Positions 39,084 to 48,831 of a DNA stretch of 64,000 nt are shown in pieces; position 1 is the stretch's first letter, and each line of letters opens with the position of its first letter. The stretch is taken from NCBI RefSeq assembly GCF_000614545.1, contig NZ_BAKW01000002.1:62001-126000 (forward strand), written 5' to 3'. The translations under genes and the position numbers were made by a program. Under the pieces are notes generated by a model. That model searched no databases, was not told where the DNA came from, and saw nothing but the letters and a program-made list of their open reading frames with translations. The DNA is from Asaia platycodi JCM 25414. GTDB taxonomy: Bacteria; Pseudomonadota; Alphaproteobacteria; Acetobacterales; Acetobacteraceae.

Positions 39084-40112
39084 TCAGGCCTCCTGTTTCG
39101 CGTCGTAGGTCATGACCGAGCGTACCGCTGCCGAAATTTTTTCTGCGTCGGGCATGTAGTGTTTTTCGAGAGTGGCAGAAAAGGGAACCGGCGTGTGGGG
39201 CGGCGTCACGCGCCGTATTGGGGCTCTGAGCGTATCGAAACCCTCTTCCGCCACGAGGGCCGCTATATCGGCGGCCATATTGCAGCGCGGGCTCGATTCA
39301 TCGACGATCACCAGACGTCCCGTTTCCGCCACGCAGTCGAGAATGGTGCCTGTATCGAGAGGCGACGTCGTGCGCGGGTCGATTACAGTGCAGGAGATGC
39401 CCTGTTTCTGCAGGCGATCGGCCGCCTGATTGGCGAAACCCACCATGCGACCGAAGGCCACGATGGTCGCGTCCTGTCCTTCGCGTGTCAGATTGGCCTC
39501 ACCGAAGGGGATGGTATAGGCCTCGTCTGGCACGTCCTCTTCCTCATCGTATATCAGCTTGTTTTCGAGAAAGATGACCGGGTCGTCGTCGCGTATGGCT
39601 TCGATCAGCAATCCCTTGGCTTCATAGGCCGAAGAGGGAATAACGACCTTGAGCCCCGGTATATGCGTGAAGATCGGATACAGCGCCTGGCTGTGCTGGG
39701 CTGCTGCCGAGAGGCCCGCGCCATACATGGCGCGTATGACCAGCGGCGTCCGCGCCTTGCCGCCGAACATGTAGCGGAACTTGGCCGCCTGATTCATGAT
39801 CTGGTCGAGACAGCACCCGACAAAATCGACGAACATCAGTTCGGCAACAGGACGCAGCCCCGTTGCCGCAGCCCCCGCAGCGGCGCCGATATAGGAGGCT
39901 TCCGTAATGGGCGTATCGAGCACACGGTCGGGGCCGAATTCGGTGTAAAGACCCTTGGTGACACCCAGCACACCGCCCCAGGCGTCGTCGACGCCTGACG
40001 TACCGCCCTTGCCGCCTGCAACATCCTCACCCATCAGAATGACGCGTTCGTCGCGGCGCATTTCCTGGCGAAGCGCCTCGTTGATGGCTTGTCTGAAGCT
40101 TTTTCTGGACAT
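39084..40112 (-). CDS. acoB: Acetoin dehydrogenase E1 component, beta subunit
   Basis: 342 residues, intact. Transketolase-like pyrimidine and C-terminal domains include ILMGEDVAGGKGGTSG, DTPITEASYIGAAAGAA and HSQALYPIFTHIPGLKVV. With AcoA it forms the thiamine-diphosphate E1 that cleaves acetoin, passing the acetyl unit to the lipoyl arm of AcoC and releasing acetaldehyde. It lies 30 bp after acoA. Confidence 0.9.
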   Translation of the reverse strand: MSRKSFRQAINEALRQEMRRDERVILMGEDVAGGKGGTSGVDDAWGGVLGVTKGLYTEFGPDRVLDTPITEASYIGAAAGAAATGLRPVAELMFVDFVGCCLDQIMNQAAKFRYMFGGKARTPLVIRAMYGAGLSAAAQHSQALYPIFTHIPGLKVVIPSSAYEAKGLLIEAIRDDDPVIFLENKLIYDEEEDVPDEAYTIPFGEANLTREGQDATIVAFGRMVGFANQAADRLQKQGISCTVIDPRTTSPLDTGTILDCVAETGRLVIVDESSPRCNMAADIAALVAEEGFDTLRAPIRRVTPPHTPVPFSATLEKHYMPDAEKISAAVRSVMTYDAKQEA

Positions 40113-40142
40113 GATATCCCCCTTTACCTGACAGGGTCAGGC

Positions 40143-41108
40143 TCAGTAGCTGACATAGACATTATCGAGCAGAGCGGCGGCTTCCGGCACGGGGGCGGCC
40201 TTGGCCTTGCTGACGGCCTGTTCGATCTCCGCACGCACGGCGCTGTCGATGACGTCGAGTTCCGAAGTCTCGATCGTGCTTATGGCGGTTACCTGCTCGC
40301 GAAAGCGCTTCAGGCAGTCCTTCTCGGCGCGTAGTTGCGTGACATCCTCCGCCCGTCGATAACTTGCGGCATCGCCCTCGAAATGCCCGTACCAGCGCGC
40401 CAGATGGACATGCATCATGACAGGGCCCTTGCCCGAGCGCGCATGGGCGATGGCCTCTCCCGCTGCCTGATGCACGGCGAAGAAATCAGACCCGTCGCAT
40501 TCGATATAGGGCATGCCGAACCCTTCGGCCCGGGCGCGCTGCGAACCGGCGCAGGCATAGGAGGAAGCTGTCGCTTCGCCATAGCCGTTATCTTCGAGCA
40601 CGAAGACCGCCGGAAGAGACCAGACGGTCGCGAGGTTAAGGCTTTCGAGCGTCGTACCTTCATTCGAGGCCCCGTCACCGTAAAAGGCGACGGCCACACC
40701 GCCATCTTTCAGCAGCTTGTGCGACAGGGCAGCCCCGCAGATCAGCGGCGGTCCGCCCCCGACAATTCCGTTAGCGCCAAGCATACCCAGAGACAGATCG
40801 GCGATATGCATCGACCCGCCCTTGCCCTCGCACACACCGGTTTTCTTGCCGTAGATCTCGGCCATCATCCCTTCGACGGCCACGCCCTTGGCAATGCAGT
40901 GGCCATGACCGCGATGGGTGCTGGCAATCGTGTCCGTCTCGCTAAGATGCGCGCATATGCCCACCGCAGAGGCTTCTTCGCCGCAATAGAGGTGCACGAA
41001 GCCGGGAATTTCGCCGGTTGCGAATTCGACATGCAATCGCTCTTCGAAATCGCGAATGGTGCGCATCGCCCGATAGGAATGCAGAAGGACGTCACGGGAA
41101 ATCTGCAT
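40143..41108 (-). CDS. acoA: Acetoin dehydrogenase E1 component, alpha subunit
   Basis: 321 residues. The thiamine diphosphate motif is visible as FYGDGASNEGTTLESLN with its closing VLEDNGYG; the phosphorylation-loop region GHFEGDAASYR follows. ATG 41108 has GGGGAGAG before it; an in-frame extension to 41252 lacks family sequence. It is the first gene of the aco operon and is divergent from the GAF-HTH regulator. No E3 (dihydrolipoamide dehydrogenase) gene lies in the window. Confidence 0.9.
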   Translation of the reverse strand: MQISRDVLLHSYRAMRTIRDFEERLHVEFATGEIPGFVHLYCGEEASAVGICAHLSETDTIASTHRGHGHCIAKGVAVEGMMAEIYGKKTGVCEGKGGSMHIADLSLGMLGANGIVGGGPPLICGAALSHKLLKDGGVAVAFYGDGASNEGTTLESLNLATVWSLPAVFVLEDNGYGEATASSYACAGSQRARAEGFGMPYIECDGSDFFAVHQAAGEAIAHARSGKGPVMMHVHLARWYGHFEGDAASYRRAEDVTQLRAEKDCLKRFREQVTAISTIETSELDVIDSAVRAEIEQAVSKAKAAPVPEAAALLDNVYVSY

Positions 41109-41239
41109 GAGACACTCTCCCCTTGGCGCGCAGGATGCAGCGCCAGCTTCTGTGAGTCGGGAAACGAGGCGATCCCGATCGGGGGATGCCTGTTCCGATC
41201 GGGACAGGGTCATCATGGGCAGAGCGGATTGAGAACATT

Positions 41240-41275
41240 TAAACGTTATCAATAACAGTTAAGTGTTATCATCGA
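41240..41275. promoter_or_regulatory. Candidate operator between acoA and its regulator
   Basis: The 256-bp divergent region contains an AT-rich patch with an inverted repeat GTTAT-CA-ATAAC (41245-41256) and a repeated half-site GTTATCA (41245-41251, and again at about 41265). Such paired half-sites suit a dimeric Fis-type regulator. I see no convincing sigma-54 promoter (TGGCAC-N5-TTGC), which agrees with the regulator lacking an AAA+ domain. Confidence 0.4.
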
Positions 41276-41364
41276 GTCAGAACTGTCGCAGAATTGCGCC
41301 AGTCAGGCAGGGGTCATGGGCAACAGCCAGGGGGAGCGGCCGGGTCTGATCTGGAGAAAGCGTC

Positions 41365-42296
41365 ATGGTCCATGCAGTCATTCGTCGCGATATGCCGGTG
41401 TCTCTGCCCGCCATGCTGAGGGAGTCCTGGGCACGGTGCAGCCGTAACGGGGGGCTTGCGTCACGGAGCGCCAGTTTGAATGACAGGCTTTGCGCTGCCG
41501 AGTTGCGTCAGGCCCGCGTGACCATGGGGGTCGCCATGCGTGCGGCCAGTATCGAACTGGATCATCTCGCCCGTCTGGTCGTGCCTCTGGGATATGTCGC
41601 TCTTCTGTCCGATCCGCACGGTGTGGTCGTGGCCCATCGTGGCAGCGAGGCGGGTGAGGCGCGTACGAGAAGATGGAATCTGCGCTCGGGCGCCATCTGG
41701 ACAGAGGCATCAGCCGGCACGAATGGCTTGGGGACCTGCCTGGTCGAGGGAAAGGCAGTCACTATCAGCGGGGGCGAGCATTGGTGCCATGCCCTTCATC
41801 GCCTGACCTGCACGGCAATGCCATTTTTCGATGCCGAGGGCCAGATCGCGGGCGCGCTGAATGTGAGCCTGTTTGCCAGCGATCCGAAAGATTCCGGCAT
41901 CATGGAAGCCCTGCTGCTGAACGCAGCCCGCGCTATCGAATGTCGGCTGTTTCAGAACAGGTTCGGTAGGGGGCGCGTTCTGCTGCTTGAGGGCGGCGAG
42001 GGGCCGTCCCAGCCTCTGGTCGCGCTCGACGAAACAGGTCGGATCATAGGTGCCAGCCGTTCGGCCAGAGACCGAGCGCTACCGAGCGTTCAGACTCCGG
42101 AAGGGGCCCAGTTCTGGCCGGGCCCGCTGATCGGTGATGAGCCTCTCGCCCCGATTTTCGTAAGGCAGAATTGCGTACCATCGAAGACGCTCTGTCTCTC
42201 ACCCAGGGCAAGATCGCCCCGGCAGCCCGCATCCTTGGGATCAGCCGCTCGACCCTGCATCGCAAGATCAAGACGCTCGGAATCGAAAACGGCTGA
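41365..42296 (+). CDS. AcoR-like GAF/Fis-HTH regulator lacking AAA+ domain (one frame break)
   Basis: 310 residues after repair. The first 200 match the sensory part of AcoR-type activators: LRESWARCSRNGG, a GAF-like domain, and WTEASAGTNGLGTCLVEGKAV followed by TCTAMPFFDAEGQIAGALNVS. The end is a Fis helix-turn-helix, IAPAARILGISRSTLHRKIK. The sigma-54-interacting AAA+ domain normally between them is missing and the linker is too short to hold one. The frame breaks near 42152 before FRKAELRTIEDA. Its position opposite acoA makes it the likely regulator of the aco operon. Confidence 0.8.
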
Positions 42297-42312
42297 ACGC
42301 CTTGCGGCAGGC

Positions 42313-43173
42313 TTATCCGTTGATGATGGTGCCGCCATTCACGTGCAGGGTCTGCCCGGTCACGAAAGACCCGTCTTCGCTGGCCAGATAGACATAGGCC
42401 GGGCCGAGTTCGGCAGGGTCGCCACAACGGTCCATCGGCACGGAATTGGCGAGTTCCGAAACCTGCTCGGGGTCGATCGGCCCCCAGCTGGCAGGTTGCA
42501 GAGGCGTCCAGACCGGGCCCGGAGCCACCGCGTTTACCCTGATGCCTTTCGAGACGAGTTCGAGCGCCAGAGCACGGGTGAAGCCCATCTCGGCGGCTTT
42601 CGTAGTCGAGTAGGCCAAAAGCCCCGCACTGCCCCGGTAAGCGTTGATCGACGAGGTGTTGACGATGGCGCTTCCCTTGCCGAGATGCGCGAGTGCGGCG
42701 CGGGTAAGGAAGAAATAGCCGTTGATATTCGTGTCCATATGACGCTGCCATTCGTCATCGGTAATGGTCGCGCTATCCTGATTGACCACCTGCCAGCCTG
42801 CGTTATTGACCAGAATATTAAGGCCGCCGAATGCTTCGACGGTCTGGGCGACCGCGTCGTTGCAGAATGCGCTCGATCTTATGTCTCCGGCAATGGCGAG
42901 CGCCTTTCGGCCTTCTTTTTCGATCAGGCGCACGGTCTCCTGCGCGTCTTCGTGTTCCTCGAGATAGAGAATGGCGACATCGGCCCCTTCGCGCGCGAAA
43001 TGCAATGCCGCCGCCCTGCCGATACCGCTATCGGCGCCGGAGATGAGCGCCTTGCGTCCGTCAAGCTTGCCGCTCCCGCGATAGGTTTCGCGAATATGAA
43101 TGGCGGCGGGGCGCATAGGCGCTTCCGTGCCTGGCTGGTGAGATTGCGACTGGGGGGGAATCTGGTCGGGCAT
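42313..43173 (-). CDS. Short-chain dehydrogenase/reductase, YghA type
   Basis: 286-residue classical SDR with a long N-terminal extension (MPDQIPPQSQSHQPG...) typical of the YghA/general-stress SDR group. Cofactor motif SGADSGIGRAAA lies near residues 45-56, NNAG follows, then the catalytic Ser and YSTTK, and the substrate-loop start APGPVWTPL. Likely an NADP(H)-dependent oxidoreductase of broad or unknown substrate. It is convergent with the regulator, 16 bp apart. Confidence 0.85.
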   Translation of the reverse strand: MPDQIPPQSQSHQPGTEAPMRPAAIHIRETYRGSGKLDGRKALISGADSGIGRAAALHFAREGADVAILYLEEHEDAQETVRLIEKEGRKALAIAGDIRSSAFCNDAVAQTVEAFGGLNILVNNAGWQVVNQDSATITDDEWQRHMDTNINGYFFLTRAALAHLGKGSAIVNTSSINAYRGSAGLLAYSTTKAAEMGFTRALALELVSKGIRVNAVAPGPVWTPLQPASWGPIDPEQVSELANSVPMDRCGDPAELGPAYVYLASEDGSFVTGQTLHVNGGTIING

Positions 43174-43367
43174 AGGGTGGCTCCTGCTCTGCTCCTCGAT
43201 AGGGGCAGTTTTTCACGGATATGTGAGAAAGCCGATCCAGCCGCGGATGTTCCTGTTTCGCGTTGCGCTCAAGGTTTTGTGAACGGATTTCGACCGAGCA
43301 AGAACGCGTATGCGAGCGTCATCGGAACAGTGTCTGTCGGGTCTTTCGCACGCTCCGAGCCCCTTGC

Positions 43368-44707
43368 TTAGCCGTTTCCGGCAGCTTGCCTTGTCGGAAC
43401 GGGGCGGGGCTGTTTAAGGCGCGCACGGCGCCGGGCGCGTCTTTTACGCTCCCAGATCAGAACCCCGGTGATCGACAGCAGGGCGGTTACCAACCCGCTC
43501 GCGCAGACGAGTATGCGGCCGGTCAATCCGGCAAGCCGCCCGCTATGGAACGGGTCCTGCAATTGTAGAATGAGATCGCCCAGCTTGCCCTCGGGCGGCA
43601 CGTTGGCCTGCACTGTGGCACCCGTATCGAGGGCGATGGTGATGAGCGGGCTGCCAAAGCCGGCAGGGATCTGCCCCGTATCGCTGAAAAGATAGAAAAG
43701 CGCCCGCTCCGGTGCATGGGTCAGCATCATGGCGGCGGGGCGCGCCTTCCAGTTCCGGTTTTCTGCGTTTTGACTTGCGAGGGCCTCGGCCTCATCAAGC
43801 GTCGGTGCATGTGGACCGCGCGGAAGGGGGATTTCGGGCGCTATCGGTGCAACCGGGAAAAGCGTGCGCACAACGGGCTGAAAAACCTGTGGCCCCAGAG
43901 CCAGCGCGACACCGCTTATTGCCATGCCGAGCAGCAGGACCCAGAGCCAAAGGCCGAAGGCGCGATGCAGGTCGAAAAACAGGCGCAGGGCATTTTTGGG
44001 ATGGGCAATCTGCCAGGCCGGTTTCCAGCCGCGCCAGAACCCCCTGCGCCAGGGCGGTGTCACCGGGGGCAGGGTCAGCAGCAGGCCGTTGACGCAATCG
44101 AGTGTCCAGATCAATGCGGTGATACCGACGATCCACAGACCTGTCGTGCCAGCCGCGAGCGAGTAATGCAGCCGATAGATAAAAGGCAGCAGGACCCGCC
44201 GGTTGAGGCAACACCCCTCGGCCACGCGCGCCCCCAGCTCATGCGCATCGCCGGGGTCGAGAAAAATCTCGTCGGGTCTCGATTTGCCTGACCGCGTTAG
44301 AGCCGGCGTGAGATAGGCGTGAAGCGTGCCACCGGGGGCGGGGCGGTATTCAAGCGCGATCAGGGCTGATCGGGATGCTTCTTTGCGATGGCGGCGACCA
44401 GTGCCGAAAGCGGCAGATGCCTGTCTTGGCTCTGGGTGGTCCAGAGATCGGGGTTGAGCATCCGGTCGAGTTCGGTGCGAAACACGCTGATACTGCCGGT
44501 GAGGCCGATCACCACCAGAAGCGGCGCCAGAACGAGCCCGACATAGCGATGCAGGGCCACCATCGCGCTGCGTGACCGGCGCAGCGGCCAGAAAGGGCTC
44601 TCACCCTTGCCTCTTGTCTTTGGGCGCGGCACGGCGCGATCTGATCTGCTGAGGATTGGCGCACTCCATTGCCACAAGCCTGTGCTCCGACCCCACGGGA
44701 TCGGCAC
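43368..44707 (-). CDS. PepSY-associated transmembrane protein (one frame break)
   Basis: About 446 residues with the PepSY_TM layout: a first helix in LHRYVGLVLAPLLVVIGLTGS, a periplasmic PepSY region, YRLHYSLAAGTTGLWIVGI, then FFDLHRAFGLWLWVLLLGMA and a last helix ending in a basic tail. Conserved His residues in these helices suggest haem or metal binding; relatives accompany siderophore uptake and ferric reduction. The frame breaks near 44362 after KKHPDQP. The start is uncertain: GTG 44707 or ATG 44563. Confidence 0.8.
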
Positions 44708-44828
44708 AGGCTCTAGAGACCGCGCAACTGAGAGTCAATCGCAACGTTGGGATAAGGCAATGGCAGCGGCGTGACTACCGGAGGCATTCGCACGCGTGAC
44801 TCGATGATATCAGACGTCTGAAAACAGA

Positions 44829-44851
44829 AACCCCGCCAGAGAGGCGGGGTT
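44829..44851 (-). terminator. Terminator downstream of the ribitol-dehydrogenase-like gene
   Basis: AACCCCGCC (44829-44837) pairs perfectly with GGCGGGGTT (44843-44851). Read on the minus strand it is followed by an interrupted T tract, so it probably ends transcription from the SDR at 44906-45634. Confidence 0.7.
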
Positions 44852-44905
44852 CTATCGGTCTTTCCACAGGCGCGAGGCGCCTTGCGGGATCGCTGAAGCG
44901 ACGTA

Positions 44906-45634
44906 TCAGACGTCGAAGCCGTTGGGCAGCAGTACCAGATCGCGCACGACCGTGCCCTTGCGACGCGTGAGCATGAAGATCAGCGCCTCTGCCACGTCGG
45001 AGGGCTGCATCATGCCGCCACCTTCGAGAGCGGCCTTGCGGCGCTCGGGGTCCCAGTCATTGATGAGCGGCGTGACGACCGGGCCGGGCTGAATGGCGCT
45101 GACGCGCACGCCGTGCGGAGCAAGCTGGCGGCGGCAGGTATGGGTAAAGGCCTGAATGGCGTATTTCGAACCGGTATAGATCGGTTCTGCGACGATCGGC
45201 ACGACGCCTGCGACCGAGCTGGTGATGACGATATCGCCGCTGCCCTGCGCGATCATGGGCACCATGGCGCAGCGCGCCGAGTGGAAAGCCGCGTTGATGT
45301 TGAGGTTGAGCATGCGGTCCCACACATCCGGGTCGCCTTCCCAGGCATTGCCACCGACATACGAGCCCGCATTGGCGAACATGATGTCGAGACGGCCCTG
45401 CTCGGCCAGAACCGTGTCCACGGCCTGCTGGATGCTGGCATGGCGGAAGAGATCGACCTCGACGCCGTGCAGCTTGTCGCCCAGCTCGGCGCGCGCCTTG
45501 TCCATGGCGGCCTTGTCACGGTCGAGAATATACACCACAGCGCCATTGGCGATGAGGTGACGGACGCATTCCAGACCGATGCCGGAAGCTCCGCCCGTTA
45601 CGGCGGCGATCTTGTCCTGAAGCGGAAGCGACAT
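44906..45634 (-). CDS. rbtD: Ribitol 2-dehydrogenase-like SDR
   Basis: 242-residue SDR. Cofactor motif TGGASGIGLECVRHL lies at residues 13-27; the middle reads FANAGSYVGGNAWEGDPDVW; the active site is YTGSK; the end is RDLVLLPNGFDV. These features closely follow enterobacterial ribitol 2-dehydrogenase, which oxidises ribitol to D-ribulose with NAD. Polyol oxidation suits an acetic acid bacterium. Start ATG 45634; an upstream in-frame extension has no family sequence. The symbol is by similarity and other polyols remain possible. Confidence 0.78.
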   Translation of the reverse strand: MSLPLQDKIAAVTGGASGIGLECVRHLIANGAVVYILDRDKAAMDKARAELGDKLHGVEVDLFRHASIQQAVDTVLAEQGRLDIMFANAGSYVGGNAWEGDPDVWDRMLNLNINAAFHSARCAMVPMIAQGSGDIVITSSVAGVVPIVAEPIYTGSKYAIQAFTHTCRRQLAPHGVRVSAIQPGPVVTPLINDWDPERRKAALEGGGMMQPSDVAEALIFMLTRRKGTVVRDLVLLPNGFDV

Positions 45635-45744
45635 GCTTGCATACCTTCTTGTGCATCGGTGCCACCCACAAGGAGGGCACCGGAGGCCCGACATTCAGGT
45701 CGCGCCTCACTATACGGGTAGTCTCGCATGTCCGTTTGGAGGTT

Positions 45745-46585
45745 CTAAATAACGATGTTGTCAATAAGGCGCACAGATTCGAGAGCAGCGGCCACCAGTA
45801 ATCGCAGCGCACCATTGTCATATTTTGTCGCGAATACAGTCTTCACCGAAGTCAGGCTCTCCGCCTCGCAACAGGCTAGATAGTCGATCGGGCCGAACCC
45901 GGCGGCGATGAGTGACTTCATACCGTTATCGAGGGCTTCTGCGATTGGCTGGCCCTGTCTGATGGTAGTCGCGATTTCCTGCAAAATGGCATGAAGGCAG
46001 GGGCGTTTTTTCTGGCTTTAGGCGAGAGACGCCTGTTGCGAGAGGACAGGGCCAGTCCATCTGCCTCGCGCAGGGTCGGGCATGCCACGATTTCGATCGG
46101 CAGGTTGAGGTCCTGCACGAAGCGCCGGACGATCTGCAATTGCTGCCAGTCTTTTTCCCCGAAAAATGCATAATCGGCTTCGGAAAGGGAGAAGAGCTTG
46201 GTGACGACTGTCGCCATGCCGTCGAAATGGCCGGGCCTGTGCGCGCCTTCGAGCGTTTCGGCCATGGCGCTGACCTTGACCGTGCTGCTGAACCCTTCGG
46301 GGTACATGGCCTCGGCGGTAGGGATGAAAATGGCGTCCACATCGCAGAAGGGCGATATCTTCCGCCTCGGTGCGCGGATAGGTGGCGAGGTCGGTCGGGT
46401 TGTTGAACTGGGTCGGATTGACGAAAATCGAGACGATCACGCGCTGCGTCCGGGCGCGCGCCTGTGTCACCAGGCTGAGATGGCCTCATGAAGGCGCCCA
46501 TGGTCGGGACGAGGCCGATCGTTTCGCCTGCCTGCTTCCATTGCCTGACGGTTCGTTTCAGAGCCGCGATATCGCGGATGATCAT
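45745..46585 (-). CDS. panC: Pantothenate synthetase (several frame breaks)
   Basis: Joins pantoate and beta-alanine with ATP to make pantothenate. Motifs are VPTMGAF with the following [37 protein letters not shown] and [10 protein letters not shown]. About five bases are missing: two single bases near 46490, a GC lost from GCGC near 46347, and one base near 46000. Restoring them gives 281 residues, close to the normal length. The start overlaps the panB stop by 4 bp. Because panB is intact and the breaks match the window-wide error pattern, I treat it as functional. Confidence 0.85.
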
Positions 46586-47400
46586 GTCCGGTCTCCGAAA
46601 CTATGCTCGGGGCCGGGAAATACCCGGCTGCGGACTTCCTGTGCGTAGGCCGCAAGAGCTTGTTCGGCCTGTTTGGCGAGCGTCGCGTAGCGTTTGACGA
46701 ATTTCGGTTTGAAATCCGCAAAAAGCCCGAGCATGTCGTCGATCACCAGAATCTGCCCGTCGCATTCCGGCCCGGCGCCGATGCCGATCGTGGGTATGGT
46801 CAGGCGGTTCGTGATATCGGCCCCGAGGCTGCGCGGCAGTTTTTCCAGGACGATGGCAAAGGCGCCTGCCTCTTCAACAGCAAGTGCATCGTCGATCACG
46901 CGTTGTGCGTCCTTATTGCGGCCCTGAACCTTGTAGCCACCGAGCACATTTACTGCCTGCGGCGTCAGACCGATATGGCCCATCACGGGCACGCCGCGCG
47001 CCACGAGAAAGGCGATGGTCTCTTTCATATGCACGCCGCCTTCGAGCTTGACGGCAGAAGCGCCGGTTTCCGCCAGCAGGCGCGACGCATTGCGAAAAGC
47101 CTGCGCGGGGCTTTCTTCATAACTGCCGAAGGGCATATCCACCACGCAAAGCGCCCGGCTCACGCCGCGCATCACCGCCTTGCCGTGCAGGATCATCATC
47201 TCCATCGTCACGCCCAGTGTCGAAGGCAAACCGTGCAGCACCATGCCGACACTGTCTCCCACCAGAACGACATCGCAGGCTGCATCGGCGAGCTTCGCAA
47301 TCGGGGTGGTATAGGCGGTCAGACAGACGACAGGCTCCTTGCCTTTGCGGTCCCGTATGGCCAGAGGTGTCAGGGTCTGGATGGGGGTTGATGCGCTCAT
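46582..47400 (-). CDS. panB: 3-methyl-2-oxobutanoate hydroxymethyltransferase
   Basis: Intact 272-residue TIM-barrel enzyme forming ketopantoate from 2-oxoisovalerate and methylene-tetrahydrofolate. Motifs include [34 protein letters not shown] and MGHIGLTPQ, and the IGIGAG segment near the active site. ATG 47400 has GAGAGGG before it. With panC it forms the first half of coenzyme A synthesis, and ilvE next door acts on the same 2-oxoisovalerate. Confidence 0.96.
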   Translation of the reverse strand: MSASTPIQTLTPLAIRDRKGKEPVVCLTAYTTPIAKLADAACDVVLVGDSVGMVLHGLPSTLGVTMEMMILHGKAVMRGVSRALCVVDMPFGSYEESPAQAFRNASRLLAETGASAVKLEGGVHMKETIAFLVARGVPVMGHIGLTPQAVNVLGGYKVQGRNKDAQRVIDDALAVEEAGAFAIVLEKLPRSLGADITNRLTIPTIGIGAGPECDGQILVIDDMLGLFADFKPKFVKRYATLAKQAEQALAAYAQEVRSRVFPGPEHSFGDRT

Positions 47401-47588
47401 GAAGGCCCTCTCAAATCTTGCTGCCTGCCGCGTGATCGCAGAGCCGGGCGTCTGCGCCAAGGCGCCAACTTATCGGAAAAACCGGCCATCACGATGCAGT
47501 CAGTCACAGGTCGCGTTCTTCTCTCTCCCTTTCAAAGGGTGTCAAGATGCGGCGAACGGGATAGAGTGCCGTCACAATCGACCTGAAG

Positions 47589-48698
47589 ATGGAACAGATC
47601 ATGGTTTCCGAAAGCGCAGCGCTGCAATTTACCATCGAGCCCACGAGCAATCCGACCCCTGCGGATCACCGTGCAGAGCTGATCGCTAACCCCGCTTTCG
47701 GCCGCGTGTTTACCGATCACATGGCTATCGTGAAATACAGCGAAGGCCGCGGCTGGCATGATGCGAAAATCACCGCCCGCAAGCCGATCTCGCTCGATCC
47801 GGCCGCTTCCGTTCTGCATTATGCGCAGGAGATTTTCGAGGGTATGAAGGCCTATCGCACCGAAAGCGGTGGTATCGCGGCTTTCCGTCCTGAAGAGAAC
47901 GCCAGGCGTTTTCGCGCTTCTGCCGAGCGTATGGCCATGGCCGATCTGCCGCAGGAAATCTTCATGCAGGCTGTCGACGAACTGGTGAAGATCGACCGCG
48001 ACTGGGTGCCCGAAGGCGAGGGCAAGAGCCTCTATCTGCGTCCGTTTATGATTGCGACCGAAGTTTTCCTCGGTGTGAAGCCCGCTTCCGAATATCTGTT
48101 CATGGTTATCGCCTGCCCCGTCGGTGCCTATTTCGGCTCGGGCTGCGTGTCGGTCTGGGTGTCTGAAGACTATACCCGTGCCGCCCCCGGTGGCACGGGT
48201 GCCGCCAAATGCGGCGGCAATTACGCGGCAAGCCTCGTGGCCCAGCGTGATTCCAAGACCCATGGCTGCGATCAGGTGTTGTTCCTCGACAGTCGCGAGC
48301 AGCGCTTCGTCGAGGAAATGGGCGGCATGAATGTCATGTTCCTGCGTGACGACAACACGCTGGTTACGCCGCCTCTGACCGGCACCATTCTGCCCGGCAT
48401 CACGCGGGACGCCATCCTGCAGCTTGCAAAGGATCGCGGTCTGAAAATCGAGCAGACCCCGCTCGAGATTGACGAGATTTTCGCGGGTGCCGCTTCAGGC
48501 CGCTACAAGGAAGCCTTTGCCTGCGGGACGGCTGCTGTGATCAGCCCCATCGGCTCGCTGCGTCGCACGGGTGGCGAGGCAGTCTTTGGCGATGGCAAGA
48601 ACCCGGGAGAAGTGTCGCTCGGCCTCAAGAAGGCGCTGACTGAAATACAGGCGGGCAAGACAAATGATGCCCATGGATGGATTCACTCGATCGTCTGA
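47589..48698 (+). CDS. ilvE: Branched-chain amino acid aminotransferase
   Basis: 369-residue fold-type IV PLP enzyme of the longer bacterial/eukaryotic BCAT subgroup. It has HYAQEIFEGMKAYR, the PLP lysine in GGTGAAKCGGNYAASL, EMGGMNVMFL and the GTAAVISPIG phosphate site. It interconverts Leu, Ile and Val with their 2-oxo acids, including the precursor used by PanB. ATG 47589 is used; ATG 47601 is in frame. It is divergent from panB. Confidence 0.95.
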   Translation: MEQIMVSESAALQFTIEPTSNPTPADHRAELIANPAFGRVFTDHMAIVKYSEGRGWHDAKITARKPISLDPAASVLHYAQEIFEGMKAYRTESGGIAAFRPEENARRFRASAERMAMADLPQEIFMQAVDELVKIDRDWVPEGEGKSLYLRPFMIATEVFLGVKPASEYLFMVIACPVGAYFGSGCVSVWVSEDYTRAAPGGTGAAKCGGNYAASLVAQRDSKTHGCDQVLFLDSREQRFVEEMGGMNVMFLRDDNTLVTPPLTGTILPGITRDAILQLAKDRGLKIEQTPLEIDEIFAGAASGRYKEAFACGTAAVISPIGSLRRTGGEAVFGDGKNPGEVSLGLKKALTEIQAGKTNDAHGWIHSIV

Positions 48699-48752
48699 TC
48701 TGGCGATCCGGTTGTCCATTTAGGGAGAGCGAAACCCTCCCGCGGCTTCGCC

Positions 48753-48783
48753 AACGGGCTTGAACTCTCCTCGAAGCCCGTTT
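48753..48783 (+). terminator. Candidate terminator after ilvE
   Basis: AACGGGCTT and GAAGCCCGTT form a 9-bp stem around a short loop, followed by TT. The T tract is weak, so efficiency is uncertain; it also lies between convergent genes. Confidence 0.55.
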
Positions 48784-48831
48784 GGCAGGCAATGGTCTCG
48801 GCGGGGCTTAGCCTCGCGTCCACTCTCGCTA

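Noticed and set aside
39159-39998. A 279-codon open frame antisense to acoB
   Set aside because: Composition is that of a shadow frame, and acoB is intact and highly typical.
45113-45721. 202-codon frame opposite the ribitol-dehydrogenase-like gene
   Set aside because: It is a shadow of a well-conserved SDR and has no domain of its own.
48714-48830. Third copy of the intergenic element seen at 3888 and 12780
   Set aside because: Only scattered GC-rich words match; the stem at 48753-48783 is better explained as a simple terminator.
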